Below, piece after piece: positions 8,670 to 17,386 of a DNA stretch of 64,000 nt. The translations under genes and the position numbers were made by a program. This DNA comes from Micromonospora inositola (GTDB lineage Bacteria; Actinomycetota; Actinomycetes; Mycobacteriales; Micromonosporaceae). Every line of letters starts with the position of its first letter. Within the stretch, counting starts at the first letter, position 1. The notes beneath the pieces were generated by a model. That model saw only the letters and a program-made list of their open reading frames with translations, was not told the origin of the DNA and made no database searches. The stretch is from the NCBI RefSeq assembly GCF_900090285.1, contig NZ_LT607754.1:6102001-6166000 (forward strand), given 5' to 3'.

Positions 8670-9173
8670 TCAGCGCGGGGGCAGGCGGTGCAGCTCGACC
8701 TGGTCGAGCCGCCCCGCCACCACCCGCGCGCTCAGCCAGGTCGGGTACGGCTGGGCCCGCCGGTCGGTGGGCGACCCCGGGTTGAGCAGCCGCAACCCGC
8801 CCGGGGCAGCAACGCTGTCCCACGGGATGTGGGAGTGCCCGAAGACCAGCAGGTCGCGATCGGGGAAGCGGGCCGCGCAGCGTTCCTCACGCCGGGTCTT
8901 CGGCCCGGTCTCGTGCACCACCGCCACCCGCAGTCCGTCGAGCTCCACCCGGGCCACCTCGGGCAGCCGGGCCCGCAGCTCCGGCCCGTCGTTGTTGCCG
9001 TGAACGGCGACCAGCCGGCGGGCCCGCGCGGCCAGCGCGTCCAGCAGCGACACATCCACCCAGTCCCCCGCGTGCAGCACCACGTCGGCGGCGTCGATCG
9101 CCGCCCAGAGCTGCGGCGGCAGGTCCCGCGCCCGCTTCGGTACGTGGGTGTCGGCGGTGATCACCAGCTGCAT
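8670..9173 (-). CDS. Metallophosphoesterase (YfcE/MJ0936-like)
   Basis: A compact 167-residue calcineurin-like phosphoesterase. All metal motifs are present: ADTH (D8, H10), HAGD (D37), GNND (60-62 region), VVHE and GHSH. The short single-domain form matches the YfcE/MJ0936 branch, which has phosphodiesterase activity in vitro; the natural substrate is unknown. It is cytosolic, with no signal peptide. The SDR gene ends 103 bp upstream on the same strand. Confidence 0.85.
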   Translation of the reverse strand: MQLVITADTHVPKRARDLPPQLWAAIDAADVVLHAGDWVDVSLLDALAARARRLVAVHGNNDGPELRARLPEVARVELDGLRVAVVHETGPKTRREERCAARFPDRDLLVFGHSHIPWDSVAAPGGLRLLNPGSPTDRRAQPYPTWLSARVVAGRLDQVELHRLPPR

Positions 9174-9276
9174 CCCCCGATCCTCCCCGCCGCCGCCCGA
9201 TCTGTCGCGCCGGCGCCAGGGCCGGCAACCGACGGCCGCGGCTGCGGGCCGCGGTCGCCTGACCGGGCGCGGCGGT

Positions 9277-10056
9277 TCAGGCGCCCTGGCCCTGGTTCTG
9301 CATGAGGCCGCCGTCCATGAAGTACGTCGAGCCGGTCACGTACTCGGCGTCCTCGCTGGCCAGGAAGACGGCCAGCTTGGCGATCTCCTGCGGCTGCGCG
9401 GCCCGTTTCCAGGGGATGCTCTGCACCTGCTCCTCCAGGTACTGCGGGTCGTCGATGGCCCGCTGGTTGAACGGGGTGAGCACCATGCCGGGCCCGATGT
9501 TGTTGACGTTCATGTGCATCGGCGCCACCTCCAGGGCGAGGCTCTTGGCGAACTCCAACATCGCCCCCTTGCTGGTGTCGTAGTCCGCGCCGCCGGCCCG
9601 GGCCACCTCCTGGTGGATAGAGGTGATGTTGATGATCTTCCCGCGCCCGCCCTGGTCGCGGCGGTGTCGGACGAACCGCCGGGAGCAGAAGAACGCCCCG
9701 TAGACGTTGGTCCGGATGCACCGGTCCCAGGTCTCGGTGTCCAGGTCGGCCACCGGGATGCCGGAGGCGTCCACCCCGGCGTCGTTCATCAGAATGTCCA
9801 GCGTGGGGAACTCGGCGAAGGCCTCGTCGAACATCGCCTCCACCTGGTGTTCGACGCTGATGTCGCCCTGCACCACCATGGCGCGGCGACCGGCCTTCTC
9901 GATCTCGGCCCGGGTGTGGTTCGCCCCGGCGTGGTCGTGCAGGTAGTGCACCACCACGTCGGCGCCCTCGCGGCCGAACTCGATGGCGGTGGCCTGGCCG
10001 ATGCCCGAGTCCGAGCCGGTGATCAGGGCGGTCTTGCCCGCCAGTCGTCCGGTCAT
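9277..10056 (-). CDS. SDR-family oxidoreductase (glucose 1-dehydrogenase-like)
   Basis: A 259-residue classical short-chain dehydrogenase. The cofactor motif is TGSDSGIG (13-20) and NDAGV takes the place of the usual NNAG. The catalytic set is S146, Y159 and K163 (Y-D-T-S-K). It resembles glucose 1-dehydrogenase-type SDRs, including the C-terminal YVTGSTYFMDGG. NAD or NADP preference is not decided. It starts 11 bp after the stop of the GH15 gene, so the two form an operon and may act in sequence on a sugar; that link is inference. Confidence 0.85.
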   Translation of the reverse strand: MTGRLAGKTALITGSDSGIGQATAIEFGREGADVVVHYLHDHAGANHTRAEIEKAGRRAMVVQGDISVEHQVEAMFDEAFAEFPTLDILMNDAGVDASGIPVADLDTETWDRCIRTNVYGAFFCSRRFVRHRRDQGGRGKIINITSIHQEVARAGGADYDTSKGAMLEFAKSLALEVAPMHMNVNNIGPGMVLTPFNQRAIDDPQYLEEQVQSIPWKRAAQPQEIAKLAVFLASEDAEYVTGSTYFMDGGLMQNQGQGA

Positions 10057-10067
10057 CTACGTGCTCC

Positions 10068-11900
10068 CTACGTGATCGTCGTACCGGTCGGCACGGCCTC
10101 TCGCTCGGCAAAGCCGCCGAGCCGGTCGGCGGCCGCGGTGATCCAACCCGCGGCGTGGATCAGGCCGATGTGCGAGAAGGCCTGTGGAAAGTTGCCCAGG
10201 TGCTCGCCGGTGGCCTGGTCGATCTGCTCGGCGTAGAGCCCCAGGTCGTTGACCCGGGCGGCGAGCTGCTCGAAGAGCCGCCGCGCCCGGTCCAGCTCGC
10301 CAGCCGCAGCGAGGCAGCTGACCAGCCAAAACGAGCAGATCACGAAGCCCGCGGGGTCGTCGTCCCAGCGCCGCAGCAGGCCGTCCCGGCAGAGCCGGCG
10401 CTCGACCACGTCCATCGTGGACCGCATCCGGGGGTCGTCGGCCGACAGGAAGCCGACCAGCGGCATGATCAGCACCGAGGCGTCGAGGTTGTCCGAGTCG
10501 AAAGCCCCGGTGTATGCGCCGAGTCGCTCGTTCCAGCCGCGGGTCAGCACCGTCTCCCGGATCTCGTCCCGGGCCGCCGCCCAGCGGGCAACGTCGGCTG
10601 GCTCGCCGAGCCGGGTTCCGAAGCGCACCGCCCGGTCCAGCGCGGTCCAGCACTGCACCTTGGACGACACGTAGTGCCGCTCGGCGTCACGCGCCTCCCA
10701 CATCCCGGCGTCCGGCCGGCGCCAGTCGACCACCGCCCGGTCGGCGCAGGCATGCAGGAACTGGCGCACGTCGGGCGACATCGGGTCGAGGTAGTGCCGC
10801 ATCAGCCAGGCGGCGTCGAGGACCTCGCCGTGCACGTCGGTCTGCCGCTGCCGCCACGCGTCGTTGCCGATGAAGACCGGTCGACTGTCGGCGTACCCGG
10901 ACAGGTGGTCCAACCGGTGTTCGGTGAGGTCCCGCTCCCCGTGCACGCCGTACATGATCGGCACCGGCTCGTCGCCGATCCGGCCCATGGCCCGGGACAC
11001 CCAGGCGAACTGCCGGTTCGCCTCGTCCGGGCATGCGGCCAGCCAGAGCGCCTGGAGGGTGAGGCTGAAGTCGCGTACCCAGACGAAGCGGTAGTCGTAG
11101 TTGCGGTCGCCGCCCAACTCCTCGGGGAGCGAGGTGGTGGGCGCCGCGACCACGGCGCCGCTGGGCTGGTAGGTCATGCCCTGCACCACGATCGCGCTGC
11201 GCCACACCTGGTCCCGGTACTCGCCCCGGTACTGGTCACGATGCAGGTCGGCCCAGGACCGCCACCCGGCGACCGCGTCGGCCACCACCCGGTCGGCATC
11301 CGGGACGGCCGGCGGACGCTCCCCGTAGGTGTCGGCGTGGCCGAGAGTGAAGTGGTGGCGAGTGCCGGCGCGGGCGGTGAACCGCCCGGTGGCCTCGCCG
11401 TCGCCGAGGTCCAGCGGAACGTTGGCGCGCAGGCTCAACCGGCAGGTGCCGGCGGTGGCGTCGAACTGCCCGCCGGATTCGGTGAGGTACGCGGAGACCC
11501 GCCCGTACTCGAAGCGGGGCTGGTACTGCACCCGCATCGGGACCTCGCCGGTCAGTCCCTCGACCAGGCGGGCGAGAACGCGGGGTGAGCGCCGGCCGAT
11601 CTCGTGGCCGCGCGCGCCGGGTTCCAGCGCCAGGGCGTCGGTCACCGCCACCGAACCGGTCCGGGTGGTGAAGACGGTACGCAGCACCAGCGTGTCGTCC
11701 AGATAGGACCGTTCGCTGGTGAAATCGTCCTCCGGGCGGATTGTCCAGTGCCCCGCCCGGTCGTCGAGCAGCCGGCCGAATACGGAGGGCCCGTCGAAGC
11801 GCGGCGGGCACCACCAGTTCACCGAACCGGCCAGGTCGACCAGCGCCGCACTGCAGCCGTCCGCCAGGAAGCCGTGCTCACCTATCCGTCCGCTGTCCAC
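10068..11900 (-). CDS. Glycoside hydrolase family 15 (glucoamylase/trehalase-like)
   Basis: About 610 residues. The N-terminal part holds IGEHGFLADG and a region recalling the usual SALV..GSVNW and FDGPSVFGRLL motifs of GH15. The alpha/alpha barrel has NYDYRFVWVRDFSLT, then GMWEARDAERHYVSSKVQC with the general-acid Glu, and later TGEHLGNFPQAFSHIG near the second Glu. This is the pattern of actinobacterial GH15 enzymes, several of which are trehalases. There is no signal peptide, so it is probably cytosolic. I placed the start at GTG 11900 from family alignment; the frame is open to 12125, but that region also holds the ribosome site of the divergent gene. Confidence 0.8.
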   Translation of the reverse strand: MDSGRIGEHGFLADGCSAALVDLAGSVNWWCPPRFDGPSVFGRLLDDRAGHWTIRPEDDFTSERSYLDDTLVLRTVFTTRTGSVAVTDALALEPGARGHEIGRRSPRVLARLVEGLTGEVPMRVQYQPRFEYGRVSAYLTESGGQFDATAGTCRLSLRANVPLDLGDGEATGRFTARAGTRHHFTLGHADTYGERPPAVPDADRVVADAVAGWRSWADLHRDQYRGEYRDQVWRSAIVVQGMTYQPSGAVVAAPTTSLPEELGGDRNYDYRFVWVRDFSLTLQALWLAACPDEANRQFAWVSRAMGRIGDEPVPIMYGVHGERDLTEHRLDHLSGYADSRPVFIGNDAWRQRQTDVHGEVLDAAWLMRHYLDPMSPDVRQFLHACADRAVVDWRRPDAGMWEARDAERHYVSSKVQCWTALDRAVRFGTRLGEPADVARWAAARDEIRETVLTRGWNERLGAYTGAFDSDNLDASVLIMPLVGFLSADDPRMRSTMDVVERRLCRDGLLRRWDDDPAGFVICSFWLVSCLAAAGELDRARRLFEQLAARVNDLGLYAEQIDQATGEHLGNFPQAFSHIGLIHAAGWITAAADRLGGFAEREAVPTGTTIT

Positions 11901-12066
11901 GCCGGTGTCTACCCGGGTGCACCGGCCGCATTCCGCGCGCCGGGCATTCGACCTGCGCCGAGCGCATGTCCCACCGGCCGGCACCGGCCGGCGGGCATCC
12001 GACGCCGGCCGTGCGTTACCGCCCGGCTGCGGTGGGAACCCGGGCGGTTGACGAAGGAGGATGCTC

Positions 12067-12654
12067 ATGACCAGACCCTCGACTCCGACCGCGGCCTGGC
12101 AACCCGGTATGCCGGGCGGCGACAACCTCCCGTCCGGTCCGGCCGGCCGGCCGGCGGCGCCCAGCGGGGACGGACACGGACCGCAGCCGGGTCCGCCGAC
12201 CGTGACGATCGGCTCGTACCCGGACTATCCGTCCGCCCAGCGCGTGGTGGACTACCTGGCCGACAACCGGTTCCCGGTGGAACGCACCGCGATCGTCGGC
12301 ACCAACCTGACCCTGGTGGAGACGGTGATGGGCCGGATGAGCACGGGCCGGGCCGCCCTGGTGGGCGCCGGCACCGGCGCCTGGTTCGGGCTCTTCATCG
12401 GGTTGCTCTTCGGCATCTTCACCGCCGGCAACTGGGTGGCGGTGATCCTGGTCGGGCTGGTGATCGGCGCGATCTGGGGCGCCGTCTTCGGCGCGGTGGC
12501 GCACGCGATGACCGGGGGGCAGCGGGACTTCACCTCGGCCAGTTCGCTGCGGGCCGGCCAGTACGCGGTGATCGTGGACGCGGACGTGGCCGATCAGGCA
12601 CGGCAGCTGCTGGGTCGGATGCACCTGACCCCGACGGGCGCGACCGCCCGTTGA
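12067..12654 (+). CDS. General stress protein (GSP17M-like domain) with membrane segment
   Basis: A 195-residue protein: a Pro/Gly-rich N-terminal tail (1-45), then VTIGSYPDYPSAQRVVDYLAD, the start of the general-stress-17M-type domain, and a Gly-rich hydrophobic hairpin of two helices (about 98-145) inside it. Related proteins are common in actinobacteria; their function is not known beyond stress association. The start is the second ATG (12067): AGGAGG at 12055-12060 has ideal spacing for it and none for the ATG at 12061. It is divergent from the GH15 gene. Confidence 0.7.
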   Translation: MTRPSTPTAAWQPGMPGGDNLPSGPAGRPAAPSGDGHGPQPGPPTVTIGSYPDYPSAQRVVDYLADNRFPVERTAIVGTNLTLVETVMGRMSTGRAALVGAGTGAWFGLFIGLLFGIFTAGNWVAVILVGLVIGAIWGAVFGAVAHAMTGGQRDFTSASSLRAGQYAVIVDADVADQARQLLGRMHLTPTGATAR

Positions 12655-12667
12655 CCGCACCGACGCC

Positions 12668-12698
12668 ACGCCCCGGCGCCCAGTCCGCGTCGGGGCGT
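12668..12698. terminator. Short hairpin between convergent genes
   Basis: ACGCCCCG (12668-12675) pairs with CGGGGCGT (12691-12698). It lies just after the stress-protein gene and touches the stop of the convergent DUF1684 gene, so a bidirectional terminator is plausible. Confidence 0.4.
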
Positions 12699-13285
12699 CA
12701 GTAGTGGTACGCCAGCTCCCCGGCCCGGATCGGCACGTCCACCCGGTTCTCTGGCGGAGCGAGCGGGCAGGCCCACCGGTCGTCGTACGCGCAGCTGGGG
12801 TTGTAGAGGTAGTTGGCGTCGAGCCGGGCCCGCCCGCCCGGCAGCACGGTCAGTCCCCGACCGAAGGTGCCCTTGACGGTGTCGGTCAGGTACCGGCCCC
12901 CGCCGTACGCCTCGGTGCCGCAGGTCCCGTCGCGCAGCGGCACGAACAGCCCCCCGCCGTACGCCTCGATCCACCACAGGGTCAGCGGCCCCCACGGGGT
13001 CTCCGCGATCGCGACCCGCCGGTAGCGCACCACCCCGTCCGGCCCGCCGGTGTCGATGCTTTCGACACCGGAGGCGGGGCGCAGCGGCGCCTCCACCACC
13101 GCGTCCGGGTTCGGCGGGTGGTACCGCAGCCCGGTGAAGCCGGGCCGGTCCGCGACTGGGAGCGGGCTCTGCGGGTGCCGGCGGAACAGCTCGTCCCGTT
13201 CCGTCCGGAACCCGGTCAGGTCGAGGTCGGAGAGGTACAGCCGGGCCACCCGTTCCCGCCAGTCGAGCACTTCGAGATCATCCAC
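12698..13285 (-). CDS. DUF1684 domain protein
   Basis: A 195-residue cytosolic protein. The C-terminal half has YGGGRYL, LDANYLYNPSCAYDD and CPLAPPENRVDVPIRAGE, the typical signature of DUF1684. The conserved Cys and aromatic residues suggest a binding site, but no activity is established. The start at 13285 overlaps the end of the GNAT gene by 8 bp, so translation is probably coupled. Confidence 0.8.
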   Translation of the reverse strand: MDDLEVLDWRERVARLYLSDLDLTGFRTERDELFRRHPQSPLPVADRPGFTGLRYHPPNPDAVVEAPLRPASGVESIDTGGPDGVVRYRRVAIAETPWGPLTLWWIEAYGGGLFVPLRDGTCGTEAYGGGRYLTDTVKGTFGRGLTVLPGGRARLDANYLYNPSCAYDDRWACPLAPPENRVDVPIRAGELAYHY

Positions 13286-13841
13286 GGCTCGACCCTAGCC
13301 CCGGTGGCGGGCAGCCGTCGGTGATCAGCCGGGCGTGCAGGTGCTCGTCGTACCGCCGGCCGTCCCCGTACCGGTAGGACTCCCGCAGGGTGCCCTCCGC
13401 GGGGTAGCCGGCGCGGGCGGCGACCCGGCAGGAGGCCGGGTTGGCCACCGCGTGGCACAGCTCGATCCGATGCAGCCGGAGCTGCGCGAACGCCCAGGTG
13501 GTGAGCGCGGTGACGGCCGCGGAGGCGATGCCCTGGCCGCGGGCCTCGGCGACGGTCCAGTATCCGATCGAGGCGTCGCCGGCGTGGATGCGGTGCAGCG
13601 ACACCGAGCCGAGCAGCGCTTCGCCGCCCGGCCCGGTCACCGCCAGGGAGACGTGATCGCCGGCGGACCAGTCGGCGCGCCGGCGGACCCACTCGCGGGC
13701 TCCGGGCAGGTCGGTGCCGCCGGGCGACGGGTTCCACTGGGCGATGGCCGGCTCGCGCAGCGCGGCGAGGACGGCCGGAGCGTCCGCCGCCCGCCAGGGT
13801 CGCAGCAGCAGGCCGGGGGCGGTCAGCTCGAGGTGGTCCAC
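13278..13841 (-). CDS. GNAT N-acetyltransferase (RimJ-like)
   Basis: A 187-residue acetyltransferase of the RimJ/RimL type. The beginning (LTAPGLLLRPWRAADAPAV) is typical. The acetyl-CoA loop is ARGQGIASAAVTAL, followed by LHRIELCHAVANPASCRVA, the conserved Asn-rich helix. The substrate is unknown. It is the first gene of a two-gene unit with the DUF1684 protein, overlapping it by 8 bp. Confidence 0.85.
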   Translation of the reverse strand: MDHLELTAPGLLLRPWRAADAPAVLAALREPAIAQWNPSPGGTDLPGAREWVRRRADWSAGDHVSLAVTGPGGEALLGSVSLHRIHAGDASIGYWTVAEARGQGIASAAVTALTTWAFAQLRLHRIELCHAVANPASCRVAARAGYPAEGTLRESYRYGDGRRYDEHLHARLITDGCPPPGLGSSRG

Positions 13842-13966
13842 GGGCCGGAGTCTGGCACGCCGCGCCGGCCGGGCGCCCGTCCACCTCCCGTCGGCGGTTC
13901 TTCAGATTGCAAGGAGGGCTCTGATGGGTGCCCGCTCCGACGCGGTCAGCCGGTGATGGAAGGCAC

Positions 13967-14001
13967 TTGTTGAAATTTGAAATAGTGCTACTGTCATACC
14001 C
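13967..14001 (+). promoter_or_regulatory. Leaderless promoter with palindrome in front of the MarR gene
   Basis: TTGTTG (13967-13972) and TACTGT (13989-13994) form a -35/-10 pair with a 16-bp spacer. The expected start of transcription coincides with the GTG at 14002. The AT-rich odd palindrome ATTTGAAAT (13975-13983) lies in the spacer, where a bound MarR dimer would block RNA polymerase. Confidence 0.6.
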
Positions 14002-14484
14002 GTGACCGAGAGCCTGAACCCCGAGCGGATGGCCTGCTGGCGCGCGTACATCGAGTCGAGCCAGCGGTTGTTCACCCAGCTCGAGGAGGACCTGCGCGCG
14101 GACAGCGAGCTGAGCTTCGCCGACTACCACGTGCTGGTCCTGCTCTCCGAGGCGCCGGGGCAGCGGCTCCGGATGGGCGAGCTGGCCAGCCGGCTGGTCT
14201 TCTCGCCGAGCCGGCTGACGTACCAGATCTCCTCCATGCAGAAGCGCGGTCTGGTCGCCAAGGAGTCCTGCCCGGCGGACCGCCGGGGCAGCGAGGCGGT
14301 GCTCACCGCCGCCGGCCTGCTCACCCTCCGCGAGGCCGCGCCGCACCACGTGGCGTCGGTGCGTACCCACCTGATGGACGACCTCGACGACGCCGAGGTC
14401 GCCTGCCTCACCCGGGTCTTCGAGCGGCTCGGCCGGCGCCTGCGCGCCGCCCGCGACGCGTCGTCCGCCCCGGCCGACAACTAA
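14002..14484 (+). CDS. MarR-family transcriptional regulator
   Basis: A 160-residue winged-helix regulator. The recognition part is MGELASRLVFSPSRLTYQI, and the wing contains CPADRRGSEAVLT, the usual DxRG feature. MarR proteins are dimers released from DNA by small phenolic or oxidative signals. It starts with GTG directly at the predicted transcription start, without a ribosome site. The pirin gene follows after 10 bp, so the pair is one operon and is probably self-repressed through the palindrome in its promoter. Confidence 0.9.
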   Translation: MTESLNPERMACWRAYIESSQRLFTQLEEDLRADSELSFADYHVLVLLSEAPGQRLRMGELASRLVFSPSRLTYQISSMQKRGLVAKESCPADRRGSEAVLTAAGLLTLREAAPHHVASVRTHLMDDLDDAEVACLTRVFERLGRRLRAARDASSAPADN

Positions 14485-14494
14485 GGAGCCCGCG

Positions 14495-15481
14495 ATGCCC
14501 GCCATCACCGTCGACGACGTCCTCGTCCTGCCCCGCCTGCCCCGGCTCGACGAGTCCACCAGCTTCCGGCCGGTCCGCCGGCTCACCACCGCGCCTAGCG
14601 GCTTCGAGGGTGAGGGCTTCCCGGTCCGCCGGGCCTTCGCCGGGGTGCCGCTGACCGAGCTGGACCCGTTCATCCACCTCGACCAGATGGGCGAGGTCGA
14701 CTACGCCCCGGGCGAGCCGAAGGGCACCCCGTGGCACCCGCACCGCGGCTTCGAGACGGTGACCTACATGATCGACGGGATCATGGACCACCAGGACTCG
14801 CAGGGTGGCGGCGGCACCATCACCGACGGCGACACCCAGTGGATGACGGCCGGCAGCGGCCTGCTGCACATCGAAGCGCCGCCGGAGCACCTGGTGACCA
14901 GCGGCGGCCTCTTCCACGGCCTCCAGCTCTGGGTCAACCTGCCCCGGGTGGCCAAGATGAACCCGCCGCGCTACCAGGACATCCGCGCCAGGGAGTCGGC
15001 GCTGCTCACCACGCCGGACGGCGGCGCGCTGATCCGGGTGATCGCCGGCGAGGTCGCCGGGCACCGCGGGCCGGGCTCCACCCACACCCCGATCACCATC
15101 ACCCATGTGACGGTGCAGCCGGGGGCGGAACTGAGCCTGCCCTGGCGGCCCGACTTCAACGCGCTGGTCTACGTGCTGGCCGGCCGCGGCACGGTGGGCG
15201 CCGACCGGCGGCCGATCCACACCGGGCAGCTCGCGGTGCACGGCCCGGGCGACGCGCTGCGGGTGACCGCGGACGCGAAGCAGGACGGCAACACCCCGGC
15301 CCTGGAGCTCTACATCATGGGCGGCCAGCCCATCCGGGAGCCGGTGGCGCACTACGGCCCGTTCGTGATGAACACCCGGGACGAGCTGATCCAGGCGTTC
15401 GAGGACTTCCAGGCCGGCAAGCTCGGCGTGATCCCCGCGAAGCGCCTGCCGCACACCGGCGGCCAGGGCCCGCGTCCCTGA
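14495..15481 (+). CDS. Pirin-family protein
   Basis: A 328-residue bicupin. The N-terminal cupin has HPHRGFETVTYMIDG, MDHQDS and TDGDTQWMTAGSGLLHIE, giving the His/His/His/Glu metal site of pirins. The C-terminal cupin has the family pattern (LPWRPDFNALVYVLAG). Bacterial pirins bind Fe or other divalent metals and some have quercetin dioxygenase activity. The partner here is the MarR regulator 10 bp upstream. AAGGAG precedes the ATG. Confidence 0.9.
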   Translation: MPAITVDDVLVLPRLPRLDESTSFRPVRRLTTAPSGFEGEGFPVRRAFAGVPLTELDPFIHLDQMGEVDYAPGEPKGTPWHPHRGFETVTYMIDGIMDHQDSQGGGGTITDGDTQWMTAGSGLLHIEAPPEHLVTSGGLFHGLQLWVNLPRVAKMNPPRYQDIRARESALLTTPDGGALIRVIAGEVAGHRGPGSTHTPITITHVTVQPGAELSLPWRPDFNALVYVLAGRGTVGADRRPIHTGQLAVHGPGDALRVTADAKQDGNTPALELYIMGGQPIREPVAHYGPFVMNTRDELIQAFEDFQAGKLGVIPAKRLPHTGGQGPRP

Positions 15482-15494
15482 TCAACCCGCACGA

Positions 15495-15527
15495 GGTGGG
15501 CGTCCCGGTTCGTCCGGGGCGCCCACC
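15495..15527. terminator. Strong bidirectional terminator
   Basis: GGTGGGCGTCCCGG (15495-15508) pairs with CCGGGGCGCCCACC (15514-15527) over 14 bp with one G-T wobble and a TTCGT loop. It separates the pirin gene from the convergent 42-residue gene. Confidence 0.75.
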
Positions 15528-15533
15528 CGGCGG

Positions 15534-15662
15534 TCAGGACACGGCGAAGATGCCGGCCACCCCGAGGATCACCATCAACAAGACCGCCAACACCGCGCCC
15601 CGTTCGCTCTCGACCGCCGGCTCGCGGTACTCGGTCACGGAGTTCATCATCTCGGCGGGCAT
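15534..15662 (-). CDS. 42-residue single-pass membrane peptide
   Basis: A short frame begins at ATG 15662, with a perfect AGGAGG 7 nt upstream. The product has a charged N-terminal half (MPAEMMNSVTEYREP, then VESERGA) and one hydrophobic helix (about 24-40) near the C-terminus. It ends just before the strong hairpin at 15495-15527. The ribosome site, the placement between a terminator and a divergent gene, and the membrane profile argue for a real gene. Homologues and role unknown. Confidence 0.6.
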   Translation of the reverse strand: MPAEMMNSVTEYREPAVESERGAVLAVLLMVILGVAGIFAVS

Positions 15663-15796
15663 GCTGTGGCCTCCTGGATTCGTCGCGTTGAGGGGTCCGG
15701 TGGCCACCACGTGGGCTCCGACCTGCGGTCGGTCGGCGTGCGTACCCGCCGTGGGGGTCCTACCGTGAGGACGTTGTCGACCTCGGGAGGCTGGAC

Positions 15797-17386
15797 GTGG
15801 CGATGCAGGACTGGTTCCTCACCGCGCAGGAACGTGCCAACCCGGGATCTGAAATACCCGTCTGGACGACGGGAAACCTCGCCGAGCCGTTGATTCACGG
15901 CGCGGCGTACTTCGACCGGCTGGCCAGCGAGGTGGCGGCGCTGAAGGCCGGCGATCAGCTCTTCTTCACCGACTGGCGGGGCGACCCGGATCAGCGGATG
16001 CGTCCGGACGGCCCGACGGTGGCGCAACTCTTCGCCCACGCCGCCCAGCGCGGCGTGGTGGTCAAGGGTCTGATCTGGCGGTCCCACCTCGACGCGCTCT
16101 CCTACAGCGAGGCGGAGAACCGCGATCTCAGCGAGGCGATCTGCGCGGCCGGCGGCGAGGTGCTGCTGGACCAGCGGGTCCGGCGCGGCGGCTCGCACCA
16201 CCAGAAGCTCGTGGTGCTGCGCCACCCGGACGACCCGGAGCGGGACGTCGCCTTCGCCGGCGGGATCGACCTCTGCCACAGCCGGCGGGACGACGCGGCG
16301 CACCGGGGTGACCCGCAGGCCGTCGCCATGTCCCCGAAGTACGGCGCCCACCCGCCGTGGCACGACGTCCAGCTCGCGGTCCGCGGCCCGGTGGTCGGCG
16401 CGCTCGACACGACGTTCCGCGAGCGGTGGACCGATCCGATGCCGCTGGACTCGGAGAACCCGCTGGCCTACCTGCGGGACCGGCTGCGCGGCTCCGACCT
16501 GAGCCCCGACCCGCTCCCCGACCAGCCCGCCGATCCCCCGCCGTGCGGGCCGCAGCAGATCCAGGTGCTGCGCACCTACCCGGCGGTTCGACCGCGCTAC
16601 TCCTTCGCCCCGGACGGCGAGCGGACGGTGGCCCGCGGCTACACCAAGGCGGTGCGCCGGGCCCGGCGGCTGATCTACCTGGAGGACCAGTACCTCTGGT
16701 CGACCGAGGTGGCGGACCTCTTCGCGCGGGCGCTGCGGGAGCAGCCCGAACTGCACCTGGTCGCCGTCGTGCCGCGGCACCCGGACGTGGACGGCCGGCT
16801 CGCGCTGCCGCCCAACATGGTGGGTCGCGAGCAGGCGCTCTCGCTCTGCCAGCAGGCGGCCCGGGACCGGGTGCACGTCTTCGACGTGGAGAACCACGAG
16901 GGCACCCCGGTCTACGTGCACGCCAAGGTCTGCGTGATCGACGACGTCTGGGCCAGCGTCGGCAGCGACAACTTCAACCGCCGCTCCTGGACGCACGACA
17001 GCGAGCTGTCCTGCGCGGTGCTGGACGACACCCGGGACGAGCGGCCCCCCACCGACCCGGCCGGCCTCGGCGACGGCGCCCGGGTCTTCGCCCGGGACCT
17101 GCGGCTACGGCTGTGGCGGGAGCACCTGGACCGGGACCCGGCCGGTGGCGAGGACCACGATCTGCTCGACCCGGCCGAGGCCGTGCAGGCGATCACCGAC
17201 GCGGCGGACGCGCTGCACCGCTGGCACGACGGGGGCCGGGTCGGTCCCCGCCCGCCGGGTCGGCTGCGCCCGCACCGGCCGGAGCGGCTGCCCTGGCACA
17301 CCCGGGTCTGGGCGCTGCCCGCGTACCGGCTGGTCTACGACCCGGACGGCAGGCCGCTGCGGGCCCGGCGGGCCGGCACCTGGTGA
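15797..17386 (+). CDS. Phospholipase D-family protein
   Basis: A 529-residue protein with two PLD half-sites. The first HxK is H135-Q-K137, followed by acidic residues. The second is H375-A-K377 with the downstream SVGSDNFNRRSW, a typical HKD segment. No signal peptide, so cytosolic or membrane-associated. It could be a phospholipase or a cardiolipin-synthase relative; the length and the Pro/Arg-rich C-terminus leave this open. The start is GTG 15797, with CGGGAGG 6 nt upstream. Its last 52 bp overlap the convergent gene. Confidence 0.85.
   Translation: MAMQDWFLTAQERANPGSEIPVWTTGNLAEPLIHGAAYFDRLASEVAALKAGDQLFFTDWRGDPDQRMRPDGPTVAQLFAHAAQRGVVVKGLIWRSHLDALSYSEAENRDLSEAICAAGGEVLLDQRVRRGGSHHQKLVVLRHPDDPERDVAFAGGIDLCHSRRDDAAHRGDPQAVAMSPKYGAHPPWHDVQLAVRGPVVGALDTTFRERWTDPMPLDSENPLAYLRDRLRGSDLSPDPLPDQPADPPPCGPQQIQVLRTYPAVRPRYSFAPDGERTVARGYTKAVRRARRLIYLEDQYLWSTEVADLFARALREQPELHLVAVVPRHPDVDGRLALPPNMVGREQALSLCQQAARDRVHVFDVENHEGTPVYVHAKVCVIDDVWASVGSDNFNRRSWTHDSELSCAVLDDTRDERPPTDPAGLGDGARVFARDLRLRLWREHLDRDPAGGEDHDLLDPAEAVQAITDAADALHRWHDGGRVGPRPPGRLRPHRPERLPWHTRVWALPAYRLVYDPDGRPLRARRAGTW

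Noticed and set aside
10068..12125. Longer GH15 start (to 12125)
   Set aside because: The extra N-terminus is not family-like and overlaps the ribosome site of the divergent stress gene.
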